Below, piece after piece: positions 27,404-37,698 of a DNA stretch of 64,000 nt. Source of the stretch: an uncultured Bacteroidota bacterium (GTDB lineage: Bacteria; Bacteroidota; Bacteroidia; Bacteroidales; P3). Made by a program: the position numbers and the translations under genes. The number at the start of each line of letters is the position of its first letter. Within the stretch, counting starts at the first letter, position 1. Under the pieces are notes generated by a model, which saw only the letters and a list, made by a program, of their open reading frames with translations, was not told the origin of the DNA and made no database searches. The stretch covers positions 186,001 through 250,000 of the forward strand of contig CACYSB010000006.1 of assembly GCA_902777005.1 (NCBI GenBank), in the 5' to 3' direction.

Positions 27404-28867
27404 TTACTTTCCCAGCGCCTGATTGAGGTACACCTTGCTCATCTCAATCTCTATTTTGGCGTCGATCACTTCACTCTGAGCCTTCATCCATGCCGTCTGA
27501 GCCGCCATCACGTCGCTGCTGCTGCAGAGGCCGGCCTTGAAGCTCTCGTCGGCGAGCTCGAGGTTTCTGTTGGCCATATCGATGTTGCTCTCCGCTTCGG
27601 CAAGATGCTTGTAGGCCAACTCGAGCTCACAGCTCAGCTTGTTCACCTGCAGCTCTATCAGCTCTTCGGCCTCCTGGCGCTTGTACTCGGCCTCGCGGCG
27701 TTTGGCCTTTGCCGCCTTCACGGCGAAGATGCCGCCCGGATGTACCAGCGGCACGTTGACCGCCACACCTGCCATCCAGGTGCCGCCCCACGTGTTGCTG
27801 AAGCCGTCGAAAACATTGGGGTTGCTGAACAGGTAGCCGCCAGTAACCACGATATTGGGTTTCAGCGTGCTTGCTGCCATACGCACACCCTCACCGGCGA
27901 TGCTGTCGGCTATGCGCAGCATCCGCATCTCACTACGGTGGGCGTAGACCTCATCCATGTTGTACTCCACCTTGGAATACTCGCCGAGGTTCCCGTTTTG
28001 CGACTCTGCCACATCGAACACAGTGTCCAGCGGCATTCCGCAGCGCTGTGCCAGGAGCATCTTCGAGAGGCGCAGGCCGTTGTTGGCCTTCGTCAGCGAC
28101 ATCTGGGCCTCGTTACGCTTCACACGCACCTTCGCCAGGTCGCCGTTTGTGGCCACCTCGGCATCGACGGCCATCTGCACGTTGTGCTCGAGGGTGTCGA
28201 GCAGGGCTGCATACTGGGTGGCCAGCTGCTGCTTGTGCTGCACGCTCACCACCTGCCAGTAGGCCTCGTCGACGGCCACTAGCGTCTCCTCGCGTTTCTT
28301 GTCGTACTCTATGCCGCTGAGCTCGTCGAGGAGGCGGGCAGTGCGGTAGGCAGCGAGAAGCTTGCCGCCCATATAAATAGGTTGTGTGAGGGTGACCACG
28401 CCGAAGCCAGCGTTGCGAGTGTCGGTCTCGAGGCCCTGCACAATCTCGCTGCCCACGTTGTTGAGGTTGGTGGAGAGACTGCTGTTTGCCAGCACACCGT
28501 CGAGGCGGTTGGCCAGCAGGTCGCCGCCGATGGGCAGGGTACCCAGCTGCTCGTGCAGTGAGGCGCTGATGTCGCTCTGCACCTTGTCGCCCATGTGGTT
28601 GATGCGTTCCTTCTGCTCATCGCTGAGGAGGTTGACGCTCTTCTCCATCCACGTGTAACCGCCGTTGGCGCTCACCTTAGGGAACATCTGCATCAGGGCC
28701 ACCTTCTCCATAGCGTCAGTCTGCTCGCGCTTCATCTCTGCCTGCTTCAGTGCGCGGTTGTTCTGCAGGGCGCGCTCGCGACATTTCTCTATTGTTAGTG
28801 GTTGCTGCGCACTTGCCGTCGTTGCAAGTAACAGTATGCCAATTAGTAAATGTGTTTTCTTTACCAT
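27404..28867 (-). CDS. TolC family outer membrane efflux channel
   Basis: 487 residues from ATG 28867 (an in-frame TTG lies two codons before). Signal peptide KKTHLLIGILLLATTASAQ; the body is two long helical repeats typical of TolC (KCRERALQNNRALKQAEMKREQ, then ARLLDELSGIEYDKKREETLVAVDEAYWQ, and NLELADESFKAGLCSSSDVM near the end). It forms the outer-membrane exit duct for the HlyD/ABC-2 exporter encoded next. The promoter is at 28891-28898, so it is the first gene of this three-gene operon. Confidence 0.92.
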   Translation of the reverse strand: MVKKTHLLIGILLLATTASAQQPLTIEKCRERALQNNRALKQAEMKREQTDAMEKVALMQMFPKVSANGGYTWMEKSVNLLSDEQKERINHMGDKVQSDISASLHEQLGTLPIGGDLLANRLDGVLANSSLSTNLNNVGSEIVQGLETDTRNAGFGVVTLTQPIYMGGKLLAAYRTARLLDELSGIEYDKKREETLVAVDEAYWQVVSVQHKQQLATQYAALLDTLEHNVQMAVDAEVATNGDLAKVRVKRNEAQMSLTKANNGLRLSKMLLAQRCGMPLDTVFDVAESQNGNLGEYSKVEYNMDEVYAHRSEMRMLRIADSIAGEGVRMAASTLKPNIVVTGGYLFSNPNVFDGFSNTWGGTWMAGVAVNVPLVHPGGIFAVKAAKAKRREAEYKRQEAEELIELQVNKLSCELELAYKHLAEAESNIDMANRNLELADESFKAGLCSSSDVMAAQTAWMKAQSEVIDAKIEIEMSKVYLNQALGK

Positions 28868-28890
28868 AGTCAAATGTTAAAATCGGATTG

Positions 28891-28898
28891 CAAAGATA
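28891..28898 (-). promoter_or_regulatory. Promoter -7 element of tolC-hlyD-permease operon
   Basis: Minus-strand TATCTTTG then CA, 23 bp before the ATG at 28867. Confidence 0.75.
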
Positions 28899-29035
28899 CG
28901 CTTTTTTTAACAAAAATCATGCCAAAAGATAACATTAATTTTTTTTAACTGTTGCATGACAGGATGTCAGTCCCGACTGACATCTTACAGCCTCTTCTCG
29001 GCGTCCCTCCGTCTCCCCACCGTATCCCCTCCGTC

Positions 29036-29117
29036 ATTTCTTCAGTAGTTCTTCAGTATTTCTTCAGTATTTCTTCAGTGGACCACTGAAATACTACTGA
29101 AGAACTACTGAAGAAAT
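29036..29117. repeat. 82-bp nested palindrome built of CTTCAGTA units
   Basis: Perfect 23-bp arms (29036-29058 and 29095-29117) contain two CTTCAGTA units each, and the loop holds two more plus an inner palindrome TTCAGTGG-A-CCACTGAA (29074-29090). The left flank (29004-29035) is CCCTCCGT-rich, like the flank of the 53.7-kb repeat. It lies in the divergent gap between the tolC and pfp genes, about 130 bp before the pfp ATG. The remaining gap has no recognisable gene. Confidence 0.85.
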
Positions 29118-29243
29118 GCCGTACCAACTCCATATCGAGGGCGTATGGAAAGGGAGGAAAGTTGGTGTTGATTTTTTTTTTGGAGGTTGACACAATATTA
29201 TATATCCAGTGGCGTTAAAGACATAAATTTTAATTATAAAGGT

Positions 29244-30473
29244 ATGAAAAGCATAGCAATACTCACTGGTGGCGGTCCTGCGCCGGGAATGAACACTGTG
29301 GTGGCCTCGGTGGCCAAGACTTTTTTGCGTGACGGCTATCGCGTGATAGGTCTGCACGGCGGCTACAGCGCCCTGTTTACTGACAAGCCTCGCATGCAGG
29401 ACCTCGACTTCCTGACGGCGGACGAGATTTTCAACAAAGGTGGCAGCATCTTGAAGATGAGCCGCTTCAAACCGACGCCCGAAGACTTCGAGCAGCGCTT
29501 CAACCTGAAGCTCTTCACGGAGAACGAGATCAAGTTGCTTGTCACTGTCGGTGGCGACGACACCGCCTCTACAGCTAACCGCATAGCCAAGTTCCTGGCC
29601 GACAAGCACTATCCGATAGCCAACATCCATGTGCCCAAGACCATCGACAACGACCTGCCGCTGCCCAACTCGAGCCCCACTTTCGGCTACAACAGCGCCA
29701 AGGCGCAGGGTTGTGTGCTGGCCACCGCCGTGATGGAGGATGCCCGCACCAGCGAGAACTGGTTTGTGGTGAGCGCCATGGGCCGTTCGGCCGGCCACCT
29801 GGCTCTCGGCATCGCCGGCGCATGCCACTACCCGATGGTCATCATCCCCGAGTTCTTCAACAAGACTGAGATTACCGTCGACAAGATTATCAACATGGTG
29901 GTGAGCTGCATTGTGAAGCGCAAGCTGATGGGTATCAACTACGGTGCCGCCATGATATCGGAAGGTGTGTTCCATAGCCTCAGCGATGAGGAGATCAAGA
30001 ATTCCGGCATCCACTTCAGCTATGACGAGCACGGCCACCCCGAACTGGGTAAGGTCTCGAAGGCGCATATCTTCAACGACCTGCTGGAGCGCAAGGCCAA
30101 GGAGATTGGGCTGAAGGTGAAGACACGTCCTGTGGAGGTGGGCTACGAGATTCGTTGCCATACGCCTATTGCTTTCGACCTGACCTATTGCTCGCTGATG
30201 GGCATGGGCGTGCACACGCTGTTCAACCAGGGCTGCACAGGCTGCATGGTGTATGTGGACCAGCAGGGCAACGTGAGCCCTCTGTACCTGAAGGACCTGC
30301 AGGATCCGGAGACCGGCAAGATACCGCCGCGCCTGGTCAATGTCAACAGCAACAAGGTGCAGAGCTACGTGAACGACATCATGGACTACATCACGCCCGC
30401 CGACTACGAGGCAGCGAAGAAGTACCTGCCCAACCCCGAGGCATATGACTTCAAGAAGATTCTTAATTGGTAG
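29244..30473 (+). CDS. pfp: Phosphofructokinase, pyrophosphate-dependent type
   Basis: 409 residues from ATG 29244 (the frame is open to 29187, but MKSIAILTGGGPAPGMNTVV is the correct N-terminus). Catalyses fructose-6-phosphate phosphorylation in glycolysis. TVGGDDTASTANRIA carries GGDD, where the second Asp marks PPi users rather than the Gly of ATP enzymes. The catalytic motif VPKTIDNDLPLPNSS and GRSAGHLALGIA are intact. Long for classical PFK (about 320) and typical of the PPi-type clade. The next gene starts inside its 3' end (29-bp overlap). Confidence 0.9.
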   Translation: MKSIAILTGGGPAPGMNTVVASVAKTFLRDGYRVIGLHGGYSALFTDKPRMQDLDFLTADEIFNKGGSILKMSRFKPTPEDFEQRFNLKLFTENEIKLLVTVGGDDTASTANRIAKFLADKHYPIANIHVPKTIDNDLPLPNSSPTFGYNSAKAQGCVLATAVMEDARTSENWFVVSAMGRSAGHLALGIAGACHYPMVIIPEFFNKTEITVDKIINMVVSCIVKRKLMGINYGAAMISEGVFHSLSDEEIKNSGIHFSYDEHGHPELGKVSKAHIFNDLLERKAKEIGLKVKTRPVEVGYEIRCHTPIAFDLTYCSLMGMGVHTLFNQGCTGCMVYVDQQGNVSPLYLKDLQDPETGKIPPRLVNVNSNKVQSYVNDIMDYITPADYEAAKKYLPNPEAYDFKKILNW

Positions 30474-31650
30474 TTTGCTACTGCTGCTGGCGGCTGTGCC
30501 GCCAGCAGCAGCACAAACCAAGGCGCAGCTGGAGAAGGACAAGGCCAAGGTTGAGCAGGAGCTGAAGAAGCTCTCGGGCGACCTTAGCAAGGCCAAGAAG
30601 AACAGCAAGGCCAACCAGCAGCAAATACAGCTGTTGGACAAGAAGATTGGTGAACGCACCAAGCTTATCAACAACATCAGCGGACAGCTGAACCTGCTGG
30701 GAATGCAGATGGAGCAGACGCAGGACAGCATGAGGCTGATGCAAAATCAGGTGGACTCCATGAAGAGGGAGTACGCCGCGGTGGTGCGCACGCTCTATGG
30801 CGAGCGCGGCAACATCGACAAGACGGTGCTTGTGCTCGACAGCAAGAGCTACAACACCGCCTATCTGCGAATGAAGTACTTCCGCGACTACAGCCGCTAC
30901 CGCAAGCGCCAGGCAGCACACATACGCCAGAAGGAGGCGGAGTTGCACGATGCCGGTGTGGACCTGGCGCGTCAGCAGCGCGAGACCACCACACTGCTTG
31001 CTCAGGAAAAGAAGCAGAAAGACCAACTGGCCCGCGAGCAGAAAGAGCGCCAGCAAAGCCTGAAGAAGAGCAAGCAACAGGAGAAAGACCTGCAGACGCA
31101 GATAAACAAGAAGGAGAAGCAGAAGAGGCAGCTGCAGGAGCAGATACAGAAGATTATCAACGAAGAGGTGGCCAAAGCCCGTAAGGCAGGAAGCGCTGGA
31201 AGCACAAGCGGCACAGGTGGCTCCAACAGAAATGTCGACGTTGCGCTGAGCGCGGACTTTGCCGGCAACAAGGGCAAGCTGCCGTGGCCTGTGTATTACA
31301 CCAAGGTGGTGCGTGAATACGGGCGCTATACACACTCATCGGGTGGCCAGAACATGAACAACGGCATAGATTTGCAGTGCAAGAGCGGAACGTCGGTGCA
31401 GTGCGTGTTCGACGGCACTGTGAGCCGTGTGTTCACCTGCCCCAACGGCACCAAGGGCATCATTGTACGTCATGGTGAGTACATGTCAGTGTACACGAAC
31501 ATGGGCACGGTTACGGTGCGCGAGGGCGCCAAAGTGAGCACCAAGCAGAACCTGGGCACAGTGTACACCAACAGTGACGGTAGTGCCGACTTCAGCTTCC
31601 AGCTCTGGAAAGGCACCACGTCGCAAAACCCGCGGACATGGCTGAGATAA
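30445..31650 (+). CDS. EnvC-like murein hydrolase activator with degenerate M23 domain
   Basis: 401 residues. Signal peptide MTSRRFLIGSLLLLLAAVPP then AAAQ, long coiled coil (about 25-240, two helical stretches rich in K, Q and E) and a C-terminal LytM domain (about 270-401: PWPVYYTKVVREYGRY through ADFSFQLW). The zinc ligands of active M23 enzymes are replaced: MNNGID has Asn for the first His and the HxH is SFQ. This is the pattern of EnvC and NlpD, which activate amidases instead of cutting peptidoglycan. It likely controls septal murein splitting. Overlaps lpxH by 13 bp. Confidence 0.85.
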   Translation: MTSRRFLIGSLLLLLAAVPPAAAQTKAQLEKDKAKVEQELKKLSGDLSKAKKNSKANQQQIQLLDKKIGERTKLINNISGQLNLLGMQMEQTQDSMRLMQNQVDSMKREYAAVVRTLYGERGNIDKTVLVLDSKSYNTAYLRMKYFRDYSRYRKRQAAHIRQKEAELHDAGVDLARQQRETTTLLAQEKKQKDQLAREQKERQQSLKKSKQQEKDLQTQINKKEKQKRQLQEQIQKIINEEVAKARKAGSAGSTSGTGGSNRNVDVALSADFAGNKGKLPWPVYYTKVVREYGRYTHSSGGQNMNNGIDLQCKSGTSVQCVFDGTVSRVFTCPNGTKGIIVRHGEYMSVYTNMGTVTVREGAKVSTKQNLGTVYTNSDGSADFSFQLWKGTTSQNPRTWLR

Positions 31651-32396
31651 TCTACTTTATCAGTGACGCCCACTTGGGCAGTGGCGACGACTCGCGAGAG
31701 CGTGAGAGGCAGTTATGCAGCTGGCTCGACAGCATAAAGGGTGACTGCAAGACGCTGTTTCTGCTGGGCGATATGTTCGACTTCTGGTTCACCTACCGTT
31801 ATGTGGTGCCGCGCGGCCATGTCAGACTGTTGGGTAAGTTGGCGGAACTGAGCGATATGGGCGTGGAGATACACTTCTTCATTGGTAACCACGACATGTG
31901 GATGTTCGACTATCTGGAGAAAGAGATAGGGGTGACGATGCACGACGAACCGGAGGTGTTCGAGATGGGCAGCAAGCGCTTCCTGATAGGACACGGCGAC
32001 GGGCTCGGGCATCTTGATCGCAAGTTCGACATTCTGCGTAAGGTGTTCCGCTGCAGGCTCAACCAGCGTCTCTTCGCCATGTTGCCGCCGTCGTGGACAT
32101 TCCCCTTTGCCAACCGATGGAGCGACAGCAACAAGGTGAAGCACGCCAAAGAAGACTGCCTGCATTATATGGGCGACGAACGCGAGGGGATAGTTATATA
32201 CTGCAAAGAGCGCTTAAAGAGCGAGCATTTTGACTACTGCATATTCGGCCACCGGCACACGCCCCTGACGAGAGAGATTGCCGACGGCTGCACGTATGTC
32301 AACACCGGCGACTGGATGATGAACCGCAACTATGCCGTATTCAATCCGGCGAGCGGTGTCGTTGAACTTCGTGACGTCGCCGGAGAGTTGCGATGA
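31638..32396 (+). CDS. lpxH: UDP-2,3-diacylglucosamine diphosphatase
   Basis: 252 residues. Calcineurin-like metallophosphoesterase of lipid A synthesis that hydrolyses UDP-2,3-diacylglucosamine to lipid X. Metal motifs: ISDAHLG, LLGDMFDFWF, IGNHDMW, IGHGDGLG and FGHRHTP. The large LpxH cap insertion (about 125-175, LRKVFRCRLNQRLFAMLPP) is present. The start ATG overlaps the EnvC-like gene by 13 bp, so pfp, envC-like and lpxH form one overlapping unit. Confidence 0.92.
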   Translation: MAEIIYFISDAHLGSGDDSRERERQLCSWLDSIKGDCKTLFLLGDMFDFWFTYRYVVPRGHVRLLGKLAELSDMGVEIHFFIGNHDMWMFDYLEKEIGVTMHDEPEVFEMGSKRFLIGHGDGLGHLDRKFDILRKVFRCRLNQRLFAMLPPSWTFPFANRWSDSNKVKHAKEDCLHYMGDEREGIVIYCKERLKSEHFDYCIFGHRHTPLTREIADGCTYVNTGDWMMNRNYAVFNPASGVVELRDVAGELR

Positions 32397-32486
32397 GCAT
32401 AGCTATATATGGCTGTGCGACAGTGTGGTTGCGCAACGTAGAAAGTTTTTTTATAAAATAATGTACGCGAATTGATTTTTTCTTCG

Positions 32487-32494
32487 TATCTTTG
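32487..32494 (+). promoter_or_regulatory. Promoter -7 element before 32538 gene
   Basis: TATCTTTG then CA, 43 bp upstream of the ATG at 32538. No clear TTTG -33 box. Confidence 0.7.
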
Positions 32495-32537
32495 CACTCG
32501 ATTTTGAATAGAAAATAAACAAAAACAAATAATAAAG

Positions 32538-33236
32538 ATGAAAGGCAAAACCATCATTCAGATTGTGTTGGGCGTCGTTATTGTCGCCTTAGCGTTTTTG
32601 CTGTACAGCAGCATTATGAAACCTGTGCGTTTCGAGAACGAGTACAACAAGCGCCGCGACGCTTGTGCAGAGAAACTGAAAGCCATCCGCACACTGGAGG
32701 AGGCCTACAAAGTGACTTATGGTGCCTATACCGGCAGTTTCGACACACTGATTAACCGCCTGATGAATGAGGACAGCATGAAGACTGTCGTCAAGGTGAC
32801 CAACTACGACAAGATTCCCGCTGACGTTGACATCAACGAGGTGTCCGAAAAAGAGGCCGTGGAGAAAGGCTATGTGTCTCGTCAGGAAGTGTACATCAAC
32901 CCCATCGCCAAACTGCGCGAGGACAAGAAACTCCCCACCGTCGATGCCACCGGTCACACTGTGCAGATGACCGACGAGCAGATTGTCAACCTGCGCTATG
33001 TTCCCTATCCCAAGAGCGAGCAGAACGAGTTTGAACTGCAGGCTGGTATGGTTGACAAGAGCGGTTTCATGGTGCCTGTGTTCGAGTGCAAGGTGCCGTT
33101 GAGCTTGCTGCTTAGCGACATGGATCACCAGCAGGTAATTAACAAGATTGCCGAAATCGAGAAGGTCTCTGGCCGTTATGCCGGTTGGAAGGTTGGCGAT
33201 ATGACCCAGCCCGTTACTGACGGTAATTTCGAGTAA
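32538..33236 (+). CDS. Membrane-anchored hypothetical protein, 232 aa
   Basis: One N-terminal helix (TIIQIVLGVVIVALAFLLYSS) is followed by a periplasmic helical stretch, KLKAIRTLEEAYKVTYGAYTGSFDTLI. The layout and the AIRTLEEAYKxxYGxYT pattern resemble pseudopilins, but there is no prepilin peptidase site before the helix, so the likeness may be superficial. The rest is a charged alpha/beta domain ending with VSGRYAGWKVGDM. It has its own promoter and is followed after 3 bp by DUF3822 and rsmD. Function not recognised. Confidence 0.75.
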   Translation: MKGKTIIQIVLGVVIVALAFLLYSSIMKPVRFENEYNKRRDACAEKLKAIRTLEEAYKVTYGAYTGSFDTLINRLMNEDSMKTVVKVTNYDKIPADVDINEVSEKEAVEKGYVSRQEVYINPIAKLREDKKLPTVDATGHTVQMTDEQIVNLRYVPYPKSEQNEFELQAGMVDKSGFMVPVFECKVPLSLLLSDMDHQQVINKIAEIEKVSGRYAGWKVGDMTQPVTDGNFE

Positions 33237-33239
33237 ACA

Positions 33240-34052
33240 ATGTATACTTGCAAGACACTGATTGCCACCACCGGCGACAATGTTTCGCAGGAGAAAAGAT
33301 TATCCATTTGCCTTGAGGCCAATGGATTTTCTTTTTCGGAGACGACGCCGTCGGGTGAGTTGCTGACCTTCGGGTTGGCCGAAGGGCCACATGCCGTGAG
33401 CATCACCAACGCTACGCGCGAGGTAAAGGCATTCTTTACCGAGAGTGGTGTGAAGCCGTGGGGGTACAAGTCGATGGAACTTATAGTGCTGAGCGATGCC
33501 AGCACCTGGGTACCCGATGAGCTGTATACCATGACTGCCAACCGCCAGTATCTGAAACTTGTGGGTAGCAATGCTGTATCAGTGATGAGTTGCCACAGCA
33601 GTGTTTTGGGTTCAACGGCGGTGTTTGCTGGCAACGAACAACTGGCGATGGCCTTCAAGGTGGCTTTGCCGGGTCTGTCGGTAATCAACCAGCATGCCAA
33701 GATGGTGCGAGTTAAGGATATGAGCAAGAACCACCCTGTGCTTTTCGCCTATTGGCGTAAGGGCATTGTCGATGTGGCAGCCTGCAAGGATGGCAAATAC
33801 CTCTTCGGCAACAGTCTCAAGCATAAGGGTAGGGAAGAGGCTATGTTCCGTCTCGTCGAGGTGATGAGAGCCTACGGGCTTGATGACGGTACCGCCGAGC
33901 TGATGCTTTGTGGCGACGTGGACAGAGATGTGTACGCCATGATGCGCCCCTATTTTCCAAAGACTACGCTCTATGGCGGCGAGATAACCCGCTGCGCTAA
34001 TCCCGAGTTCAAGAAGTTGCGTACCTATAGGCATGCGCTAATCCTGATGTAA
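33240..34052 (+). CDS. DUF3822 family protein
   Basis: 270 residues. Matches the Bacteroidota DUF3822 group, which characteristically sits directly before rsmD, as here (2-bp gap). N-terminal strand-rich part LSICLEANGFSFSETTPSG, later FAYWRKGIVDVAACKDGKYLFGN, and a C-terminal MLCGDVDRDVYAMMRPYF that recalls the actin/Hsp70-like ATPase fold (PilM-like). No signal peptide or membrane helix. Role unknown; genomic coupling to a ribosomal RNA methylase is the only hint. Confidence 0.75.
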   Translation: MYTCKTLIATTGDNVSQEKRLSICLEANGFSFSETTPSGELLTFGLAEGPHAVSITNATREVKAFFTESGVKPWGYKSMELIVLSDASTWVPDELYTMTANRQYLKLVGSNAVSVMSCHSSVLGSTAVFAGNEQLAMAFKVALPGLSVINQHAKMVRVKDMSKNHPVLFAYWRKGIVDVAACKDGKYLFGNSLKHKGREEAMFRLVEVMRAYGLDDGTAELMLCGDVDRDVYAMMRPYFPKTTLYGGEITRCANPEFKKLRTYRHALILM

Positions 34053-34054
34053 GA

Positions 34055-34600
34055 ATGCGTATTATTGCAGGATCGTTGAGAGGTCGGCGGCTCAATCCGC
34101 CACAGAACTTGCCGGTGCGTCCTACCACCGACATGGCTCGCGAGAGCCTCTTCAATATCCTGAATAACTATGTGGACTTCGAGGAGTGTGCCGTTATGGA
34201 TCTCTTTGCTGGCACTGGGGCGGTATCCTTTGAGTTTATATCACGCGGTGTGCGCGAGGTGACGAGCATCGACATCAACGCCCAGTGCACCGACTACATC
34301 AAGGCCGAGAGCAGCCGTATGGGGGTAAAGAACCTGCACGTGGTACGTGCCGACGTTTTCGACCTTCTGAAACGAGCCAACCGCAAGTTCGACATAGTAT
34401 TTGCCGACCCTCCCTACGCCATCGAGGGCCTTGCAACGCTTCCTGACCTTGTCTTCGAGCGTGACGTGCTTACCGAGGACGGCATCTTCATTCTCGAGCA
34501 TCCACGCGAGTATTCCTTCGAGGAGCACCCCCATTTCTGGCAGCACCGCAATTACGGCAAGGTCAACTTCACTTTCTTTGCAAACAAATTAGAAGAATAA
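34055..34600 (+). CDS. rsmD: 16S rRNA (guanine966-N2)-methyltransferase
   Basis: 181 residues. SAM-dependent Rossmann methylase. The N-terminus MRIIAGSLRGRRL and PVRPTTDMARESLFNIL are specific to RsmD; SAM motif DLFAGTGAVSFE and catalytic ADPPYA (NPPY-type motif IV) are intact. Methylates G966 of 16S rRNA during 30S assembly. It is followed after 6 bp by purC. Confidence 0.94.
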   Translation: MRIIAGSLRGRRLNPPQNLPVRPTTDMARESLFNILNNYVDFEECAVMDLFAGTGAVSFEFISRGVREVTSIDINAQCTDYIKAESSRMGVKNLHVVRADVFDLLKRANRKFDIVFADPPYAIEGLATLPDLVFERDVLTEDGIFILEHPREYSFEEHPHFWQHRNYGKVNFTFFANKLEE

Positions 34601-34606
34601 CATATC

Positions 34607-35554
34607 ATGAACGCAATCGTAAAGACAAACTTCAGTTTTCCGAAGCAAAAGAGCCTCTATGTGGGCAAAGTGCGCGATGTCTACAACATCGACGACAAGT
34701 ACATGGCCATGGTGGTGAGCGACCGCATCTCCGCCTTTGATGTCGTCCTACCCAAGGGCATCCCCTATAAAGGTCAGGTGCTTAACCAGATTGCCGCCAA
34801 GTTCCTCGACGCCACCGCCGATATCCTGCCCAACTGGAAACTCGCCACTCCCGACCCCATGGTCACCGTGGGCCTCAAGTGCGAAGGTTTCCGGGTGGAG
34901 ATGATTGTGCGCGGCTACCTCGCCGGTAGCGCTTGGCGTGAGTACAAGGCCGGCGCCCGCACCCTCTGCGGCGTGCAGCTGCCCGAGGGTATGGTGGAGA
35001 ACCAGAAGTTCCCCACGCCCATCGTCACTCCCACCACCAAGGCCGATGAGGGCCACGACGAGAACATCAGCCGCGAGGAGATTATCCGCACCGGCCTCGT
35101 CGCCAAAGAGGACTATGACCAGCTGGAGAAGTACGCCTTGCAGCTCTTCGAACGTGGCACCAAGATCGCCGCCGAAAAGGGCCTCATCCTCGTCGACACC
35201 AAGTACGAGTTTGGCAAACGTGACGGCAAGATATACCTCATCGATGAGATACATACCCCCGACAGCAGCCGCTACTTCTACGCCGACGGCTACGAGGAGC
35301 GCCTGAAGAAGGGCGAGCACCAGCGTCAGCTCAGCAAGGAATTCGTGCGCGAATGGCTTATGGACAACGGTTTCCAGGGCAAGGAAGGCCAGAAGGTGCC
35401 CGAGATGACCGACGAGATTGTCAACAGCATCAGCGACCGCTACATAGAACTCTACGAGCACATCACAGGCGAGAAGTTCCAGAAGGCCGACGACTGCGCA
35501 GATGTCGCTGCACGCATCGAGAAAAACGTCACCGACTATCTGCGTTCGCTCTGA
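34607..35554 (+). CDS. purC: Phosphoribosylaminoimidazole-succinocarboxamide synthase
   Basis: 315 residues. SAICAR synthetase, ATP-dependent ligation of aspartate to CAIR in purine synthesis. Motifs: [66 protein letters not shown] and the following HTPDSSRYF. It is the longer form (about 310 residues) found in Bacteroidota and eukaryote-like lineages rather than the ~240-residue E. coli form. TGATG overlap with the CYTH gene. Confidence 0.95.
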   Translation: MNAIVKTNFSFPKQKSLYVGKVRDVYNIDDKYMAMVVSDRISAFDVVLPKGIPYKGQVLNQIAAKFLDATADILPNWKLATPDPMVTVGLKCEGFRVEMIVRGYLAGSAWREYKAGARTLCGVQLPEGMVENQKFPTPIVTPTTKADEGHDENISREEIIRTGLVAKEDYDQLEKYALQLFERGTKIAAEKGLILVDTKYEFGKRDGKIYLIDEIHTPDSSRYFYADGYEERLKKGEHQRQLSKEFVREWLMDNGFQGKEGQKVPEMTDEIVNSISDRYIELYEHITGEKFQKADDCADVAARIEKNVTDYLRSL

Positions 35555-36008
35555 TGGAGATAGAACGCAAATACCTTGTCAGCGAACTGCCGAAGAACCT
35601 CGACAGCTACCCGCACACAGAGATAGAACAAGGATATTTATGCACATCGCCCACTCTGCGCATCCGCAGGATGGGCGATGTTTTTATTTTGACCGTCAAA
35701 GAACATTTTGCCGGTACATCCACGGCGATACAGAACCGCGAGGAGGAATTCACCATGCCGCGCAACAGCTACGAGCGCCTGAAGGTCAAGTGCGATGGCA
35801 ACCTCGTCAGCAAGACACGCTACCGCATACCCCTTGCTGACGGCCTTATAGCCGAGCTTGACCTCTTCCATGGCGCCCATCAGGGTCTACGCCTTGTCGA
35901 GGTGGAGTTTCCCTCCGTCGAAGCCGCCGACGCATTCATCCCGCCCTCATGGTTCGGTGAGGATGTAAGTGCAGACCCACATTACCGTAACAGCTATCTC
36001 GCATCGAT

Positions 36009-36012
<4 letters not shown>
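35554..36012 (+). CDS. CYTH domain (triphosphate tunnel) protein
   Basis: 152 residues from ATG 35554; the frame is open upstream inside purC, but [13 protein letters not shown] is the diagnostic start with the ExExK motif. Further tunnel residues: LRIRRMGDVFILTVKE, KTRYRIPLADGLIAELDLF and LVEVEFPS. Bacterial members of this size hydrolyse inorganic tripolyphosphate or act on an unknown organic triphosphate. It overlaps purC by one base and the YfcC gene by four, so all three are coupled. Confidence 0.88.
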
Positions 36013-37415
<1,403 letters not shown>

Positions 37416-37480
37416 CACCTTTCCGCCACCGTATCTACGCTGCCTGTCCATATTCCCTCCGGCAGTTATACCATTGCTTT

Positions 37481-37538
37481 CCGACTGTTCTACGGTAAAA
37501 ACCGTTAAACAACCGGTGAACAACCGTTAAACAGTCGG
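37481..37538. repeat. Intergenic palindrome, GTTAAACAACCG family
   Basis: Arms CCGACTGTTCTACGGT (37481-37496) and ACCGTTAAACAGTCGG (37523-37538) pair with two mismatches, and the loop contains GTTAAACAACCGGTGAAC. The flank GGAGCGGATACG matches the other copies. The surrounding gap (37416-37698) otherwise holds only the gyrA promoter. Confidence 0.8.
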
Positions 37539-37623
37539 AGCGGATACGTAGAGAGGTCGGAGAGGTGTTGAAGAAATGGTGAAAAAAGTCCGGATAGGGG
37601 TGGTGTATATGGAAAAAAAGTTG

Positions 37624-37631
37624 TATCTTTG
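37624..37631 (+). promoter_or_regulatory. gyrA promoter -7 element
   Basis: TATCTTTG followed by TATTTTG, 67 bp before the gyrA ATG; a long AT-rich leader lies between. Confidence 0.7.
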
Positions 37632-37698
37632 TATTTTGACATGCATATGTGATGTGCGTATAATATTTTAGTATACAATAATATAATAGATACGACTA

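Noticed and set aside
29094..30731. 545-codon antisense frame opposite pfp
   Set aside because: Overlaps pfp and the EnvC-like gene; no domain, and both sense genes have clear motifs.
32429..32438. GTTGCGCAAC palindrome and T run before the 32538 promoter as terminator of lpxH
   Set aside because: Stem is 10 bp with no loop and lies 10 bp from the T run, so the geometry is wrong for termination.
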